Positions 22,176 to 34,902 are shown, counted from the first letter of the stretch. The stretch: 64,000 nucleotides of DNA from Corythucha ciliata (GCA_038030265.1 CM075938.1:44447189-44511188), one strand, 5' to 3'. A program made the numbers and translations. The notes: generated by a model from the letters alone, not told the origin.

Positions 22176-23845
22176 AAATGAGATAGTAGTGGGACTTGGA
22201 TTTTTTTTTATTTCCGTTTTGTTTTTATTTATTTATTCGTTATTACGGACGATGCCGAATGGTGCAACTCTGATATTTCTGCTCGTGTACTTAGCAACAA
22301 CTAGCAGGACCACTCCTGTTCAGCCGACCAGACAGGGTTTGCTACTTTTATGCTATTATCGCCCCCTCCCCATTCCTAAAATAATTACGATAATTACATT
22401 TCTTACTTAGCAACCACCTGTTAAATTGTATTGTCTTTCAGCAAAGTGAACTTCTATTTGAAATTTTCGGACGTAGTATACTGGTTTCATTCATTCCCAC
22501 TGCTTTTCTGTTAAGCCATTAAAGTTTCAAAAATTAATTATTCATAATTCATTCATGCTCGCCTTCATCCCCTCTCTCTTAATATTAACTTCCATAGGAC
22601 ACGCAATCATTTTTGTTCGAAGAAAATCGTCGGATTAGGCAATCATTTATTGTACATGTTTGTCTAGTTTTTAATACATGGAGTACAAGTCGATATTAAT
22701 CTCCGCCATTTCAAGCTTTCGTATCTGCTACGGTTTTTTTTTTATTACTTTTTTACGACAGTCCGGTTGCGAAGGGTTGTCATGGCGATATGTGACGCTT
22801 ACTTGGATCATAATCCCTTCAACCCACCCCCAAATGCTGACTGCAACGCCCCCCAATTCCTTTTCCTCCCTCAAATGAAAGCTTTCCGTTTTATTTTTCA
22901 CCTTTTACTGGCATGACTTGACGATGCTGTTGACGGAGGAAAAATGTGTGTTATGTTGAGGAAAGGGTTTTTTTTTTCTTCACTGCTGCTCTTTCTCCTC
23001 AATCCATGAAAATCGTACCAAACTTGTTTTCGCTTGCTCCTTTTTAAAAATATCAAATATTTTTCATGAACTTATGTTACCACATAGACTTGTCTTTTAT
23101 TGCAATAAAAAAAGGAAATGTATTACTTTGGCGCAGCATCCACCTACCCATCTCATCATATTTAATATTGCCAAACTGGTCTCCCTCCTCGACATTCATT
23201 TTTATAGGCGACGAGGTGTGTTTTAAAAATAATAAATCAAAAAGAGGTTTTTAGAGGTCAAATTGTCTAATTTCATCTCAACCAAGTAAGCTTTTGTCTT
23301 GACTTTTTGACGCAAGAGGACATTGACGGACATTGTGACATGCACCGAAAACTTCCAAACAAGTGCAGTACGGCCGAACGTCCTTTCATCCTTTTATGAT
23401 AAAAATTGTTGGGGACCAAGAAGCCAAAGCTTGATTTTTTGTCCAGTTGAGTAGATTTTACACGTCGAAGATATTGATGGAAAAAACAAGTTGTCTGGGG
23501 AAATAAGTACAGTAGAGTTTGGGTTGTTAAAGTAGAGACTTTTCTCGAATAAATTCATTTGTAGTATTTTTCAAGTTTTCACATTATTTGGCGACCGTGA
23601 CACGTCTAGGAAGTGGCGGAAGATGGAAAAGTCGAGTTTTCCATGTAATGTTAAAAGAAAAGCATTCGAAATATGTGCTGATGATGCTAATTCCGAAGTG
23701 AAGTATAAAAAACCGGACATGAACTTTGGTGCAGGACAATTTGGCGACTCTGACTGTAAGATTAGTCAATGTGAAAGTTGCATGGTATCTCATTTTGACT
23801 AAAATTTTTTCCCCGTAGGCCTCTGCCTACAAGAATAAGTTAATA
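22176..23845. other. No recognised feature
   Basis: Low-complexity T-rich sequence with scattered short frames. Nothing supports a gene, RNA or mobile element. Confidence 0.5.
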
Positions 23846-23849
23846 CAGC

Positions 23850-25560
23850 GGCATCTATCCCCCTTATGGCTGGACGCGACCCCCCCCCCCCTTATGAGCA
23901 GTAATCCCTCCTCTCATGTATTAAAGCCCTTTAAGCTGCAAAATTACAGTGAAAAACAACGTTCAAACACGTTCGAATAGTAGGTACTTTCATTTTTTCG
24001 CTAGTGATACACATGTGTAGAAAACCTGGAGATTTCAGTGCCTAATTTTGACAAATTGGATGAAATCAACAACACTACGTAGCGTTAAATTATGGCTCAT
24101 ACTTAGTTGTAGACGCAAATCAGCGCTTTTTCCACACCTTATTCGCAGATTAGCGCTTTTTTTCAATTTAAGCCGTGAATAATTGGATATTTTTCTCCAT
24201 TCCAGTAGCAAATTAGCGTTTTCTCCATTTTAGCTGCGAGTTCTCATTCTGTCCCGAATTAGCTCTTTTCTATTATTTTAACCTTTATTAGGTAGAAGGC
24301 ATTCTCTCAATTTTAACCACTAATTAGCGTTTTTCTTTATTATGACCGTGAATGAGCGCTTATTTTTCTCAATTTTACCTGGGTATTTGAGCTTTTTCTG
24401 AATTTTGGCCGAAAATAGCGTTTTCATTTCAAACGCTCATAGTCATGAATTACATGAATTAGCGTTTTTCTCAATTTTAGCCATGAAATGCGAATTTCTC
24501 AAAATCGCGAATGTGCGATGTTTCTTGTTTTTTCCACTCTTGGCCATTAGTTAGCTCCTTTTCTCAATTTTGGCCAAGAAGGTTCATTCATCAAAGAGTC
24601 ACGAATTGGCGTTTACTTAATTTTAGTCGCGAATTAGCGTTCTTCTCAATTTTGGCCATGAATCGGCCCTTTCTACGAATTTTACCCGCGAGTTAGCGCT
24701 CTTCTCAATTTTAACCGTGAATTAGCGCTTCGTCTACACTTTTATTCACGAATTTCAGCACTGTTCCTCAATATCATCCGCAAATTATAGTGGTTTTTTC
24801 TACATTTTTAACCGCGAATCATCCTTTTGTCTCAATTTGAGCCGTAAATTGGGGTTTTTTCTCATTTTAGTCTCTAACTAGCGATTCTGCCCAATTTCAG
24901 CCGTGAATTAGTGTTTTCCCAATTACATATATACTCCGCGAATCAGCTCTTTTTACAAATGTTTCTATGAAGTGGCCTAGAGTGCTATCGCGGAGTTTAG
25001 AACCATTTTATAGCTAAAATAAAGTAAAGCACTGTGGTGTGCAGTTCTTGAACTAAGTCCGCGTCTAGAATTGAGGTAAATCGCTGACTCGCAAATATAA
25101 GTGAGAAAACGCACTCATTAGCGTTAAAAAAAAAATTGATAAACAAGCGCTTGATCTCGTCTAAAATTGAGAAATTTTAGCAGCTAATTACAGCTCTTAC
25201 TCAATTTCAGCCCCGAATAGATGAATTTTTAGAAAATCCGCGAAGCTGCTGGTTCAAGATCAGAACATTATGGTGATTTATTCAAAAATTTAGCTATAAA
25301 ATAGCTCTGTACTCCGCGATTCTGTGATTTTTTCAGAATTTTGGTATGGAAGTTGCACCGTGACACTGCCAATGAGCGTTTTTTATTTTTCTTGCAGTTT
25401 TAGCCACGAATATTTGCGCTCTTTCCAGCCTTCATGGCGCGTAATTTTCCTAAGAACAGTATTTCACAGCGCTTCGCAATTTCAGCCGCCTAAGTGCCTA
25501 CACCGTATTTTGTCTATTTAGCAAATTAGTAGGTACATATCTCAATTTCAGTTTCCAGAA
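23850..25560 (-). repeat. Uninterrupted copy of the 3.8-8.8 kb block, mainly F1
   Basis: Colinear with three separated pieces of the earlier region: 23,850-23,908 with ~3,775-3,842; 23,909-24,568 with 5,277-5,863; and 24,597-25,310 with 8,049-8,760. It consists of a short lead sequence, F1 units in minus orientation, variant units near 24,291 and 24,570, and the inverted repeat at 25,000-25,310. It therefore shows the pre-insertion state of the earlier copy. Confidence 0.85.
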
Positions 25561-28500
25561 TAGCGCTTGCGTGGGCGTTTTTGATTGGTCGGTGACTCGT
25601 GACGTAAGCATCTTGTTGCTCAAGTGTTGAGGATCGACTATTTTGGGGAATTTACTAAATGATGTCATGAGTTTTGGATTTTATTATTTTTTTCTGCACT
25701 ATTATTTCTCTGAACAATTTCGTCAACTTATTTGCCTCTTTTTGGGGTCATATATTGAGAATTTAGCAAAAATTAAGTACCCATTATCAATGTTATTATC
25801 ACCGTTTTCATGTAGGTGTTGGATAGGTCATTCGCATTCAGTTCTAAATTCTTTCTTTGTGGGTTTATCGTTAATTTTTTTGAAGTGAGTTTTCTACATT
25901 AGTGACTTTTCATAAAAATTGATGCGGTCCAGTCGTTGTGATCTGTGCAAAATATCCAAAATAAAGTGCCAGGCGTCTTAGTGGATTTTACTTTTTTAAA
26001 GTGCATTTAATATTCTCCCAAGTATGCAATTAACTATAGGTACTGAACGGAACTATGCTCCGTCGTCGTCAGCTCCCGCAACTATCACATTTTGTGCATT
26101 CTTTTAGGGAAACGGAAGGCACATTTTTAACATTATTATCCACGTAAGTCTTGAGTTTGTGCTGTTGGTTGCCTTACACATCAAATGAAGATGAGTTTTT
26201 CTCATCGTTCGCATTGTAATCATGAATGAGTATCTTCGTAACTTCTGAGGCTTACCTATAATTGTAGAATAGCGCCGAATTAGATATTGCCCTTCATTTT
26301 TTTTCTCATTGTTATAGTGATGAAACAGGTAGAGCTTTAAAATAATTCGGCTTATGTCTTTTATAAACTAAACATTCTTTCTTTCTCTCTCACACTTTTT
26401 TAACATTTTCTTTCTTTTTTCTTCACCGCTTGGGAATCTGTTGCATAAAGGGGATAACTGAAAAAACCAATTAACCTTGCTATTGTATCGGACCTCATTA
26501 TGCTTCAATTCAATGAGCCTATCCACATTGCGATGGATCATTCAAAAATCGTCTCAATCATAAGAAGGTCACGACCATGGGATGTACGAGTTATTAAGTC
26601 CTTCGTTTGGTCGTGTACGATTTTTTTCTGTTCATTGGTCCGTTCGCGCGAGTCAAATCAACAGATAAGAATAAAATCCTTTTTCTATTATTGGATGTGC
26701 TTGCGTGGTTTTAACTTCCTAGTGTGTAGCTGAAGGCGAGTGCGCCAGTCTTCCGAAGTTATAAAATATACGAGGAGAATTAACGAGAATCTAAATTGTT
26801 GGTTTACATTCTTCTTGTTTTACTTAGCAGCACGATTTTGATGAATTAGAAAGTTATTCTAAAAGATGGATGAGGCGTCTCACGCACAAACTGTTTGTAA
26901 CGTCAAAATGCTTTCTCTTCTCTTGAGTGATAGGAGCATGGAAGAGGCGGGATTTCGCAACTGTTACTTTTTTTTGTAAGCTATGTCTGAAGCATTTAGT
27001 TAGACAACTTTTAATTTGTTCACAATTTCATTACCCTTATTGGTACAATGTAATTGACTCGGGTTTCCTCTTTCTTTTGCCAGGTAGAAAAGTTAATTGT
27101 GAAAGCCTTAAACTAAGTTCACGCTAAGCGTGAAAAATGGGACAAGGTTAGTCAACGAGTGTCCTAAAAATAAAAAATGAATCATGTTTTTTTGCTCTCC
27201 ATCAAGACGATAGCTTCAACATAAGTAACAAAAACTAGACACTGATTGGTTAGGAAAGGGAGCAAAGGATATATAGGAATAAGTGAAGTAAAATTGCAGC
27301 TATTTCACCACGTATAGTCCGTAGGACGTCGTGGCAGGCCTTGGCGTATTGCCGTGACCTCGGGCGCGAAGCATACAGGGATAACGGGCTTCCCACCTCT
27401 GCTTCGAGCTTGCCAATCTCATCTCAGTTATCGATTTTTCGCATATTTTTATTTCATTTGATTATTTTTCCCCGTTGTTTGTAAATAACCTGTTTTTGTA
27501 CGTGTGGTGGGTTATGAGCGCAGGGGCAGCGGATCACCGACGGGCGTACTTACATTTTATATGTATTGGTATTCTCGTCATGATCTCATAGCTCCTATAG
27601 TGCAACCTCCAGAATGAGAGCACCGAAAGTAAATGTTTTTTAACATTATTTACTCTACGACTTGCCCTCTCGAATAAGAATTCCTCGTTAGAATAACGCT
27701 CATTAGCCTTTGCAGTCGCTAGCCAGTGGATTATATATTTTCTAACTTCCGGAAAGTAGTTATTCGGAGAGACCGCGTTCGACCCCACAAAATTTGGGTG
27801 TAAAAAAAGCTAAAGCCGCAAAATAGATATTATTGAAAGGGCAAAATCTCCAATATTTGGGGTTACAGGAGTAAAATAAGGGAATTCCATGAAGATATAC
27901 CTACTGTAAATTTCTAACCACGGAAACAAGGAAAAGTCTACATAAAAACGATCTTTAAAATCAAAAACCTATCCCAGTCCGCCCCCACGATAACGTTTAA
28001 TTTAAATTGTATATAATCGTCAAATATTACCAATTTATTTGAACGCTTTAGAAACCGGAGGGTTACATTTAATTAAGTTATGGACTTAAATTTCAGTCAG
28101 TTAGATTTTTAATTTAAGAATAATAATGTTTACTGGGTAGACTGCAAAATCTTCCTAATAACTCCCTCACTCGACTCTGTTTTGTAATAAAAACAAAATA
28201 TTTCCCTTCTCCGCGATAAGGGGGGGGGGGATAACGACCCGACACTCACAATTCGGGGTCCTTTGCTCTCTTTTTAAAACAACATTTATAAATAGTTTAT
28301 TTGTCGTCAGATTATTCCCGTTACACTACTCTCACTTAAAGTTTAAAATAATGTTCTATCGGTAAATGACCATGAGACCTGCTTGAGCGATTCATTCACG
28401 AGTTTTTCCCTGACTTCGGTATCTCAATACCATAATGAATTCGTTTTCATACAATCACTGTATTTACTGTGGGTATACGAGTGTTCACTAAATAGCGAAC

Positions 28501-28885
28501 TTTATCATTCGAACGCTCAAACTTGCGAAGCCCTTCGATGGCCCATTGCTGTGAGTGCTAGGCCGCCCGAAAGACCATAATCTTGTTAAGCATCTTCGAA
28601 AGCACACCGGCTAGTAAGCACATTATTGTCTTGTCCACACAAATATTGAGGCTACAAAATAATGTCCCCCAAAACTCCAGCGTACACATTCGAAACCATG
28701 TTGTTATAAATTGAATAAATCAGACAACAAAATTACGTATATGAAGTATCAACCCCCTCTCCATCATCAACTTCTTACCCCTCCAATTTTTCTTAGAATT
28801 CCCGACAAGTAAGCTCGAAATTCCGTCAAAATGTATTCCTCCCCGTTAAAAAATCCGTCAAATAAGTAATAATCAGTAGCGTGCA
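25561..28885. other. No recognised feature; apparently single-copy AT-rich DNA
   Basis: The longest stretch without obvious minisatellite. Short open frames lack family signatures. It could be intronic or intergenic. A G-run is at ~28,221. Confidence 0.5.
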
Positions 28886-29155
28886 CGTAGAGGTGTGAAG
28901 GGGGGGGGCAGACAGACCCCGGGTTCCTCTTCTGAGGGGGCCCCTGAAAAGCTTAAGTATGGAATAATAGGGATTTTTAGGTTTTATGTTCATGAGCTAA
29001 GGAACGAAATTCCTAAAAAAAAACTTTTGAGCCATCACTCGTCCTTATCTGTCGAGTTTAAAGTGGACGACAGACGACAGACGCGCCATACTGAAAATCG
29101 AGATTCAGGCCTTTTCGGGGTCCAGGAACACGAATCTGGTGTCAGCTAACAATTT
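28886..29155 (+). mobile_element. Transposon remnant
   Basis: A run of nine G at 28,900 is followed by GGGGGCCCCTGAAAAGCTTAAG; a similar GGGGGCCTAAAAAGCTTAAA occurs at ~35,725. It is probably the end region of a shared DNA transposon. A GACGACAGACGACAGACG direct repeat lies near 29,070. Confidence 0.35.
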
Positions 29156-29189
29156 TTTTTTGCCATTACCAAACTTCCTTCCCTACGGT

Positions 29190-30210
29190 GGTAACATGGA
29201 AGTAAAAAGCGCTCATTCCAGGCTACGATTGAGAAACATTTGGGAATTCGCGGCTTATGGTGGCCATTTTACGGCAAAAATGTAGAAAAACTGCTAATGC
29301 ACTGTTCATGGGCAAGTACGCGGCCAAAACAACAAAAAAAAGTATTAATTCCCTGCTGCAATTTGAGCCGGGGTTTGGTTTTCCAAGCAGTGCAAAACGA
29401 TTAGCGCAGCGTGTTTTTAATTTATTTATTGTCACCAAATTTTTCTTATCAACTGGAAAACAATTTTGAACACGCTGCGCTAAGCGTTTTGCGCCGCTAG
29501 GGAAACCTAGCGTAAGAAAAAAAGCTAATTTGCGTCTAAAATTGAGACAAAGTGCTAATTTACGGCTGGAATAACAATGACAACGCAGATTTTCGTCTAA
29601 AATTGAGATGTAAAGTGGTAATTCTCGGCCAGCGCTAGTTCATGCCTGAAATTGTAAAGAAAATCGCTTAATTTTGAAGACATGCAATTTCAAAAACAAA
29701 ATTGAGAAAAATAACTAATTGAAGGTGTACGGAGGCTCTTTTACGGCTAAATTGAGAAAAATGGTAATATGTGTTCTTGGGGTACGTCTGCGGCTAAAAT
29801 TAAGTAAAATCGCTAATTCGCTCCTGAGCTTGGCTTGAAATTTTCTGCTTAGCTTGAAAAATCGCTGCGAGAAATGCGAATCGCAGTGAGAAAATGCGTT
29901 GATTCGCGGCTATAATGAAAAAATTAAGCCTTGTGTCAAAATTGAGACAAAGCGCTGATTCTCTCGGTTAAAATAGAAAAAAGGCGCTCATTCGCCGCTG
30001 AAATTAAAAAAATAAAAACAAACGCTAACTCGTCCTAATATTGACAAAATGCGCTAATTCGTGATTTCGCGATCCAATTTCATGATTGAAATTGAAAGAA
30101 AGCTCTAATTTATTGTGTCTAAAATGAAGACAAAGCGCTAAATTATGGCCAAAAAATGGTCGTGAGTTGTCCTTGCAGCGCAAGCGGTTGTTCTCATGAA
30201 TTTTATCTCT
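29190..30210 (+). repeat. F1 array, plus orientation, interrupted by a MITE
   Basis: Plus-oriented units such as GCTAATTTGCGTCTAAAATT, with variant modules GTTCATGGGCAAGTACGCGG (~29,305) and GTTCTTGGGGTACGTCTGCG (~29,770). The foldback element at 29,372-29,511 splits it. Confidence 0.8.
29372..29511. mobile_element. Foldback MITE inside F1
   Basis: Arms GTGCAAAACGATTAGCGCAG plus CGTGTT (29,390 on) and their inverse at ~29,469-29,495 pair over about 30 bp, with GGTTT-CC-type outer ends. It is about 140 bp long and non-coding. No target duplication was confirmed. Confidence 0.6.
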
Positions 30211-31617
30211 GTCCAATGTCATAATATGAATGAGTTCACTCTCATTTATTTACACTTTTTCTCCTTTAATTGTGTGTCAAGTTATTTTTATAAATAGAAT
30301 TTTCAATAATGGAAGTAATTGAGCGATTCCGAAATTCCGGTTCAAAAATCCGTCATCCGTTGGACATATTTTTTTTCCTGTTAGCCATTTTATAAATCCG
30401 TCAGATCTGACGGGAAATCCGTCAAAGCAATGCCGATTCCAGGGCTATTTCTTGGAGTTAGTATTTATATTATTTTCGTGCTATAAAGTAGTGCATATAC
30501 AAAAACCTAACTTCCACCTACATTTCAAGCCTAAAACTTTTGGCTTGAGAAAAAGTCAATCGGTCGTACCAAACAATTTTGCGTCACGCTAATCTCCTAG
30601 ACAAGACTATTCGAAGTCTAGAAGCATGCAAAAGTTTCGTTTTCAAGTTATGGTGAAAAACTGAACGTATCACATGAACTCACGCGGCACATTTTGCTCC
30701 TATATATATAGACCCATTCCCCCACCCCTCTTGGGGTTTCCTATCGCCACTACCCACACAACCAGGGAAACAGTATGGTCCACAAATGCTACTCGAAATT
30801 CTTTAAATCACACAGTAAATACTCCAACAAAGATTTTCGTGTTACCAGCACACAAATGGAGTGTTTTTAAATTGTTAAGATTGTTGATGATGGTCTACTT
30901 CTATGAAATCCAAGCACAATAAATTGAAGAATGTAATCAAGATTCGTGAAATATGATCTCTGAGAGTCTGGAATCCTATTCTGAGTCCTCAATTTTCGAG
31001 TACAGACGAGCTATTTCAAGTTCATAATCAAGCCATGAACTCCACCCCCTCGTTGGCTGTCAATAAGTGAGTAATGCTGTCAGTTTGCCTCTCCTGGGTA
31101 TCCGGTGTATAACTTGGAACAGCAGTATAGTAATGAGTAATGACTATAAATTATATGCTTTAATTAACTCGGCAGTCAACGAATAAAATCAAATGATTGA
31201 CTAATGATATCAACTGTTACTAATTTTGTAGAACCGCGCAGGCTTCGTGTCTTCAACTTTATATACTGGCAGTGGGAGAGAAAAAGAGAGTTCGTGAGTA
31301 GAGGCTTTTTTTTGCAGGTTTTACGATTTCCACGCGTTTTATGTCCAACATGTAGGGGTAAGATAACTTGAGCCTGGATTTCGAGGCGAAAAATCTGGGG
31401 AATTTTCACTCCTCTTATACTATTCCGGAGCCTTCAGGGAAGGAGGTAGGGAGAAGTCATTATCCTTGGGTTTTCTGACGGGGAAAATATTTCTATCACA
31501 AATTTGCCCTTTTATAATCTTGTTTTATACGCCTTTTAAACTAAGAATCATTAAAATACCCAATGTTGGTGGAAGTATCTCATAAAAATGCGGATCAGTG
31601 AATTCGTGCCTTATCTA
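30211..31617. other. No recognised feature
   Basis: AT-rich spacer with no gene or delimited repeat identified. Confidence 0.5.
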
Positions 31618-31805
31618 AAGCGGCCCATACACGTACAATAATATTGCGCAATAATAGGGGTTGTACAATAAAATTGAACGTTTGTGGGTTGTATTGATGG
31701 GTTGCACAATATAATGAACAACCTATTTTTTTTCCATAAACATCTGGGAACGAAATATTGTACAAATTTATTGGGCAATATTTATTGTACGTCTATGGAC
31801 CCCTT
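31618..31805. mobile_element. Foldback MITE
   Basis: Left end AAGCGGCCCATACACGTACA and the reverse complement of the right end AAGGGGTCCATAGACGTACA match closely and continue into ATAATATTGCGCAAT-like sequence. It is 188 bp and AT-rich inside. No target duplication was assigned. Confidence 0.65.
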
Positions 31806-32001
31806 AATGGATATGTAAACTTCGTTGCCAAGGTTTCATAGTTGATGTGCTAATTTGCTTGATGGAGTTTCAAAATCAAATATAATTCACACGCACCATA
31901 AATCAGTCGCGTTCGGAATACCGAGCAGAGCTGTTCCTCCCTTGCAAACCTATAACATTCGTTTCTTGTTATTAAACATCGTGGCCGTGGGGTTTCTTTA
32001 A

Positions 32002-32205
32002 TTGCATGCTACAAACGCGGATGGATGTTACGTTATTCGTGATACCTGGAGCAAAGCAGCACTTGATGGTGCGCGCAATTGGGCGGAAAATGAAGGATAC
32101 GGTCCATTCCACCTGGGGCTAGGTATATCTGCTGTACGCATGTTGCGTTTGGTTGGGCCACTAGAAAATAGTGAAAGCGCTTCTCAACTTGTCAAGTGTT
32201 TTTTT
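32002..32205 (+). CDS. Possible exon or coding fragment of unknown function
   Basis: About 66 codons starting MHATNADGCYVIRDTW are open, with balanced composition unlike the low-complexity surroundings. I recognise no family. The frame then runs into the transposon that begins at 32,214, so the downstream part is not native. It could be a captured or disrupted exon, or chance. Confidence 0.2.
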
Positions 32206-32263
32206 GTTGTTTGCAAAGTCATATGGAAAACCAAGTCCTCAGACTCGAGGAAAAAAATGTTTT

Positions 32264-33083
32264 AGTGCATTTCATTCTGAAAATGCATTATTGGTCTCGT
32301 CGTGATGGTGGCAAACATGGGTCATGTCATGTTTTTTTCATGTTTCAGAACCTCTAGAACACGAATTCAGTGGTCTCCGGTATTCATATATATATATATC
32401 TTTATATATTTATTGGTTTATTTATAATATTATGGCTGTTTTCTTGTTAGCACGATAACTCTCGTAGAAGTTAATTTAGCAGAACGCGCTTTGGCACAAA
32501 AATCAGTAGTCATAAGACCCCGGTCGGTATTGCAATCGGTCAAGGTGGAGGGGGGGGGGAGAATAGGGCGTGAAATGGTCAAAAAATCACTACAAATCAC
32601 CAGTTGATTTTAGATGCGTCATATTCGGTACGAATACTTCATATTATACTGGCCTTTGATTCCCATTTTAATTTTTTGAAAAAGTCAAGGGGGAGAGGGT
32701 GGTGCCCCCGGGGTGGAAGCAAGTCTGTGGTCTTCTTAGCACGATAACTCTCGAAGAAATTAATTTAGCGCGACGCGCTTTGGCACAAAAATCAGTAGTC
32801 ATAAGACCCCGGTCGGTATTGCATTTGGGCCCAATCGATCGTGGTGGAGAGGGGGAAACTAGGGCTTGAAATGGTCAAAAAATCACCAGTTGATTCCAGA
32901 AGCATTATATTCGGTACGATGATTTCATTTTGAAGTAGCCTTTGATTCCCATTAAGTTCAGCTCAAACAAACCCGGCAGCAAGCAGTACGAGGGAGGGTC
33001 AAACATTGACGAAACAAATCATGGTCTCAACATTACTACTTCTGGGACGGCTTACGGAATCCGTATACAAAATGAAATGCACT
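32264..33083. mobile_element. Nested 820-bp element with internal tandem duplication
   Basis: Termini AGTGCATTTCATTCTG and (inverted) AGTGCATTTCATTTTG match. It sits inside the MITE relative to the empty copy near 35,145. It contains two copies of a ~289-bp unit (from 32,449 and 32,738) sharing GCACGATAACTCTCG, CGCGCTTTGGCACAAAAATC and GGTCAAAAAATCAC. No clear target duplication and no gene. Confidence 0.65.
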
Positions 33084-33257
33084 CTTTCCGACCGCCAGCT
33101 GCCGGAGCGAAATTTTTTTATTTTGGGTTGGGATTTTGGCTCCCGTTAACAATAAAAAAAGAGAAAACCCGCCAAATACAAAAATTATTATATTTATTTT
33201 CGGTTTGAAGTTGTACCGTGATATCTATCTTGATACCATATGCTTTTTTCAACACTA

Positions 33258-33401
33258 ATAGCGTTCCCCATTTGCACAAAATTCTGCATTTGGGCAGTTC
33301 ATTTCCACCCGTCTTCACTGAATTAAATCATATGTTAGTGGAGAAGACGGGTGGAAATGAATAGCCCCGTTGCAGAATTTTGTGCAAATGGGGAACGCTA
33401 T
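33258..33401. mobile_element. 144-bp foldback MITE, TA target
   Basis: It forms a near-perfect hairpin: ATAGCGTTCCCCATTTGCAC at the left and its inverse at the right, with internal TTTCCACCCGTCTTC and GAAGACGGGTGGAAA. The matching empty site at ~35,277 (CAACACTTAACTTTTG) shows the insertion point. It is consistent with duplication of TA and loss of one T on the left. A Tc1/mariner-like origin is an inference. Confidence 0.8.
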
Positions 33402-33714
33402 TAACTTTTGTATAATTTTTGAATTTAGCGGGTGATCTACTTTCATAGTAGAGCAGCGCAACGTATCGGGAATAAAAATCACAACCCACGAACCGCTTCA
33501 TTTTTTTAACATACAAATAATACAAAGTTTAATGACTTGGTTTTCCATATGTCTTTGGTTGTTTGGGAATACCCAAGTCTGTGGTAAGATTCGTGCCCTA
33601 AATAAATGTCTCATTTGAATTGGCTTCGATGGAAGAATTCAGTCTAAACGCCTTCCAGATGAGCTAGCCATTATAATTCGTGGTTTTTGTCACATTAAAC
33701 AGAAAAAAATATTA

Positions 33715-34027
33715 GGGAGTTATTGCACAGCCGTCAGACGCTTAACGTTTACGGTTATGTGACGTCACCATAAATGTAGCCGTTTGAGTCGGTGGAAAAA
33801 GAGTTATTGCAAATAAGAGTTGCGCTTAAATATGAACACATGGTAGGGCATAGATGCACTTAATCTTATATACTTATTATTGCTTCATATAAATTAATAA
33901 AACACCTCCTCATACTGGTCTTTAAACGTTTGTGACTAACGCTTAAACTAAAAATTTGAATTTTACGCTTATCATGACGTCACATAACCGTTAACGTTAA
34001 CCGTCAGACGGTTATGCAATAACTCCC
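33715..34027. mobile_element. 313-bp MITE with TGACGTCA in each arm
   Basis: Ends GGGAGTTATTGCACAGCCGT and (inverted) GGGAGTTATTGCATAACCGT start arms of ~55 bp that include TTACGGTTATGTGACGTCA. Flanks are the direct repeat TATTA on both sides (33,710-33,714 and 34,028-34,032). The centre is non-coding. Each arm carries a perfect CRE-like octamer. Confidence 0.8.
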
Positions 34028-34777
34028 TATTATAATAGTGACGCGTATAGGTACTGTTGTCTGGCGTGAAAAAAAGCGTCTGTGATTTAGCGTGCCAAAT
34101 CTGCACAAATTGAAATAAATCAGGTAGGTAATTCACTGAAAAAGATAAATGTTTGCGAGATACTCTGTCACTTTTCTTGATAGAACTAACTCGTATATTT
34201 AACAAGGAAGTGATTTTCTTAGTTGACTGACTAGAGATGCCAACCTCTTCAAACGAGGGAAGAATGCTGGGGGTGGTTGTGATGGTAGTATGAGGGGAAA
34301 AACCTCAAACGTTCTGAAAGAAAAACTCTTTCCCGACAGTTTTATTTGTGATTTTAATCTTTTTTTTTTTCTTCTTCTTAACTTCCCCGCAGTTCCCATT
34401 TCTCTTCTATATACTCTCGGTTGTTATAAGAGTCAACTGCGATGTCTTCTGTTTTGTTTACTGAAAAACTTATTTTACGATAGGGAAGCAAGTTTTAAAG
34501 CAAAGGACTATGTGTTTGAATTTTTGAAAGTATCTGTAACTAAACTTTGTTGGAGAAGTCAATTAGTCTCTAAAAGCAATTAGCAGGGAAGCATGAGTTC
34601 TGAAGAATCACACACACTTCCTATACGTATGAAATACAGTGTGCATTTCGAAGGCCGCATCATTTCTCTTTTTAGCTTGAAGTTATGCTTAAAAAGATCT
34701 CTGCGACCGGGCTTTTTTTCAAGTTTGCAGAATATTTTGCACATTTTTTCATTCGTATACATATAGTCGGGAAACTA
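34028..34777. other. No recognised feature
   Basis: AT-rich; short frames without signatures. Confidence 0.45.
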
Positions 34778-34902
34778 ATGGCGTTTTCCAATTCAAGGAG
34801 GCGAGCATTTCTACCCGTCTTCTCCGTTACCTTGTGATATAATTCAGAGAAGACGGGTGGAAATGCTCCACAGCTGAATTTGATGCAAACGGAAAACGCT
34901 AT
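34778..34902. mobile_element. Second copy of the 144-bp foldback family
   Basis: Ends ATGGCGTTTTCC and GGAAAACGCTAT, with the same internal TTCTACCCGTCTTC and GAAGACGGGTGGAAA hairpin as 33,258-33,401. The sequence between the conserved blocks has diverged, so the two copies are not recent duplicates. Confidence 0.75.

Larger units (their letters stand above)
32214..33557. mobile_element. hAT-like MITE interrupted by two nested elements
   Basis: The ends are CAAAGTCATATGGAAAACCA and, inverted at the right, CAAAGACATATGGAAAACCA. Flanking 8-mers GTTGTTTG (32,206-32,213 and 33,558-33,565) are identical, an 8-bp target duplication. The element is homologous to the compact 345-bp copy at 35,090-35,434. 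The extra length is nested insertions at 32,264-33,083 and 33,258-33,401, plus about 25 bp at 33,084-33,108 of unclear origin. No transposase. Confidence 0.85.
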
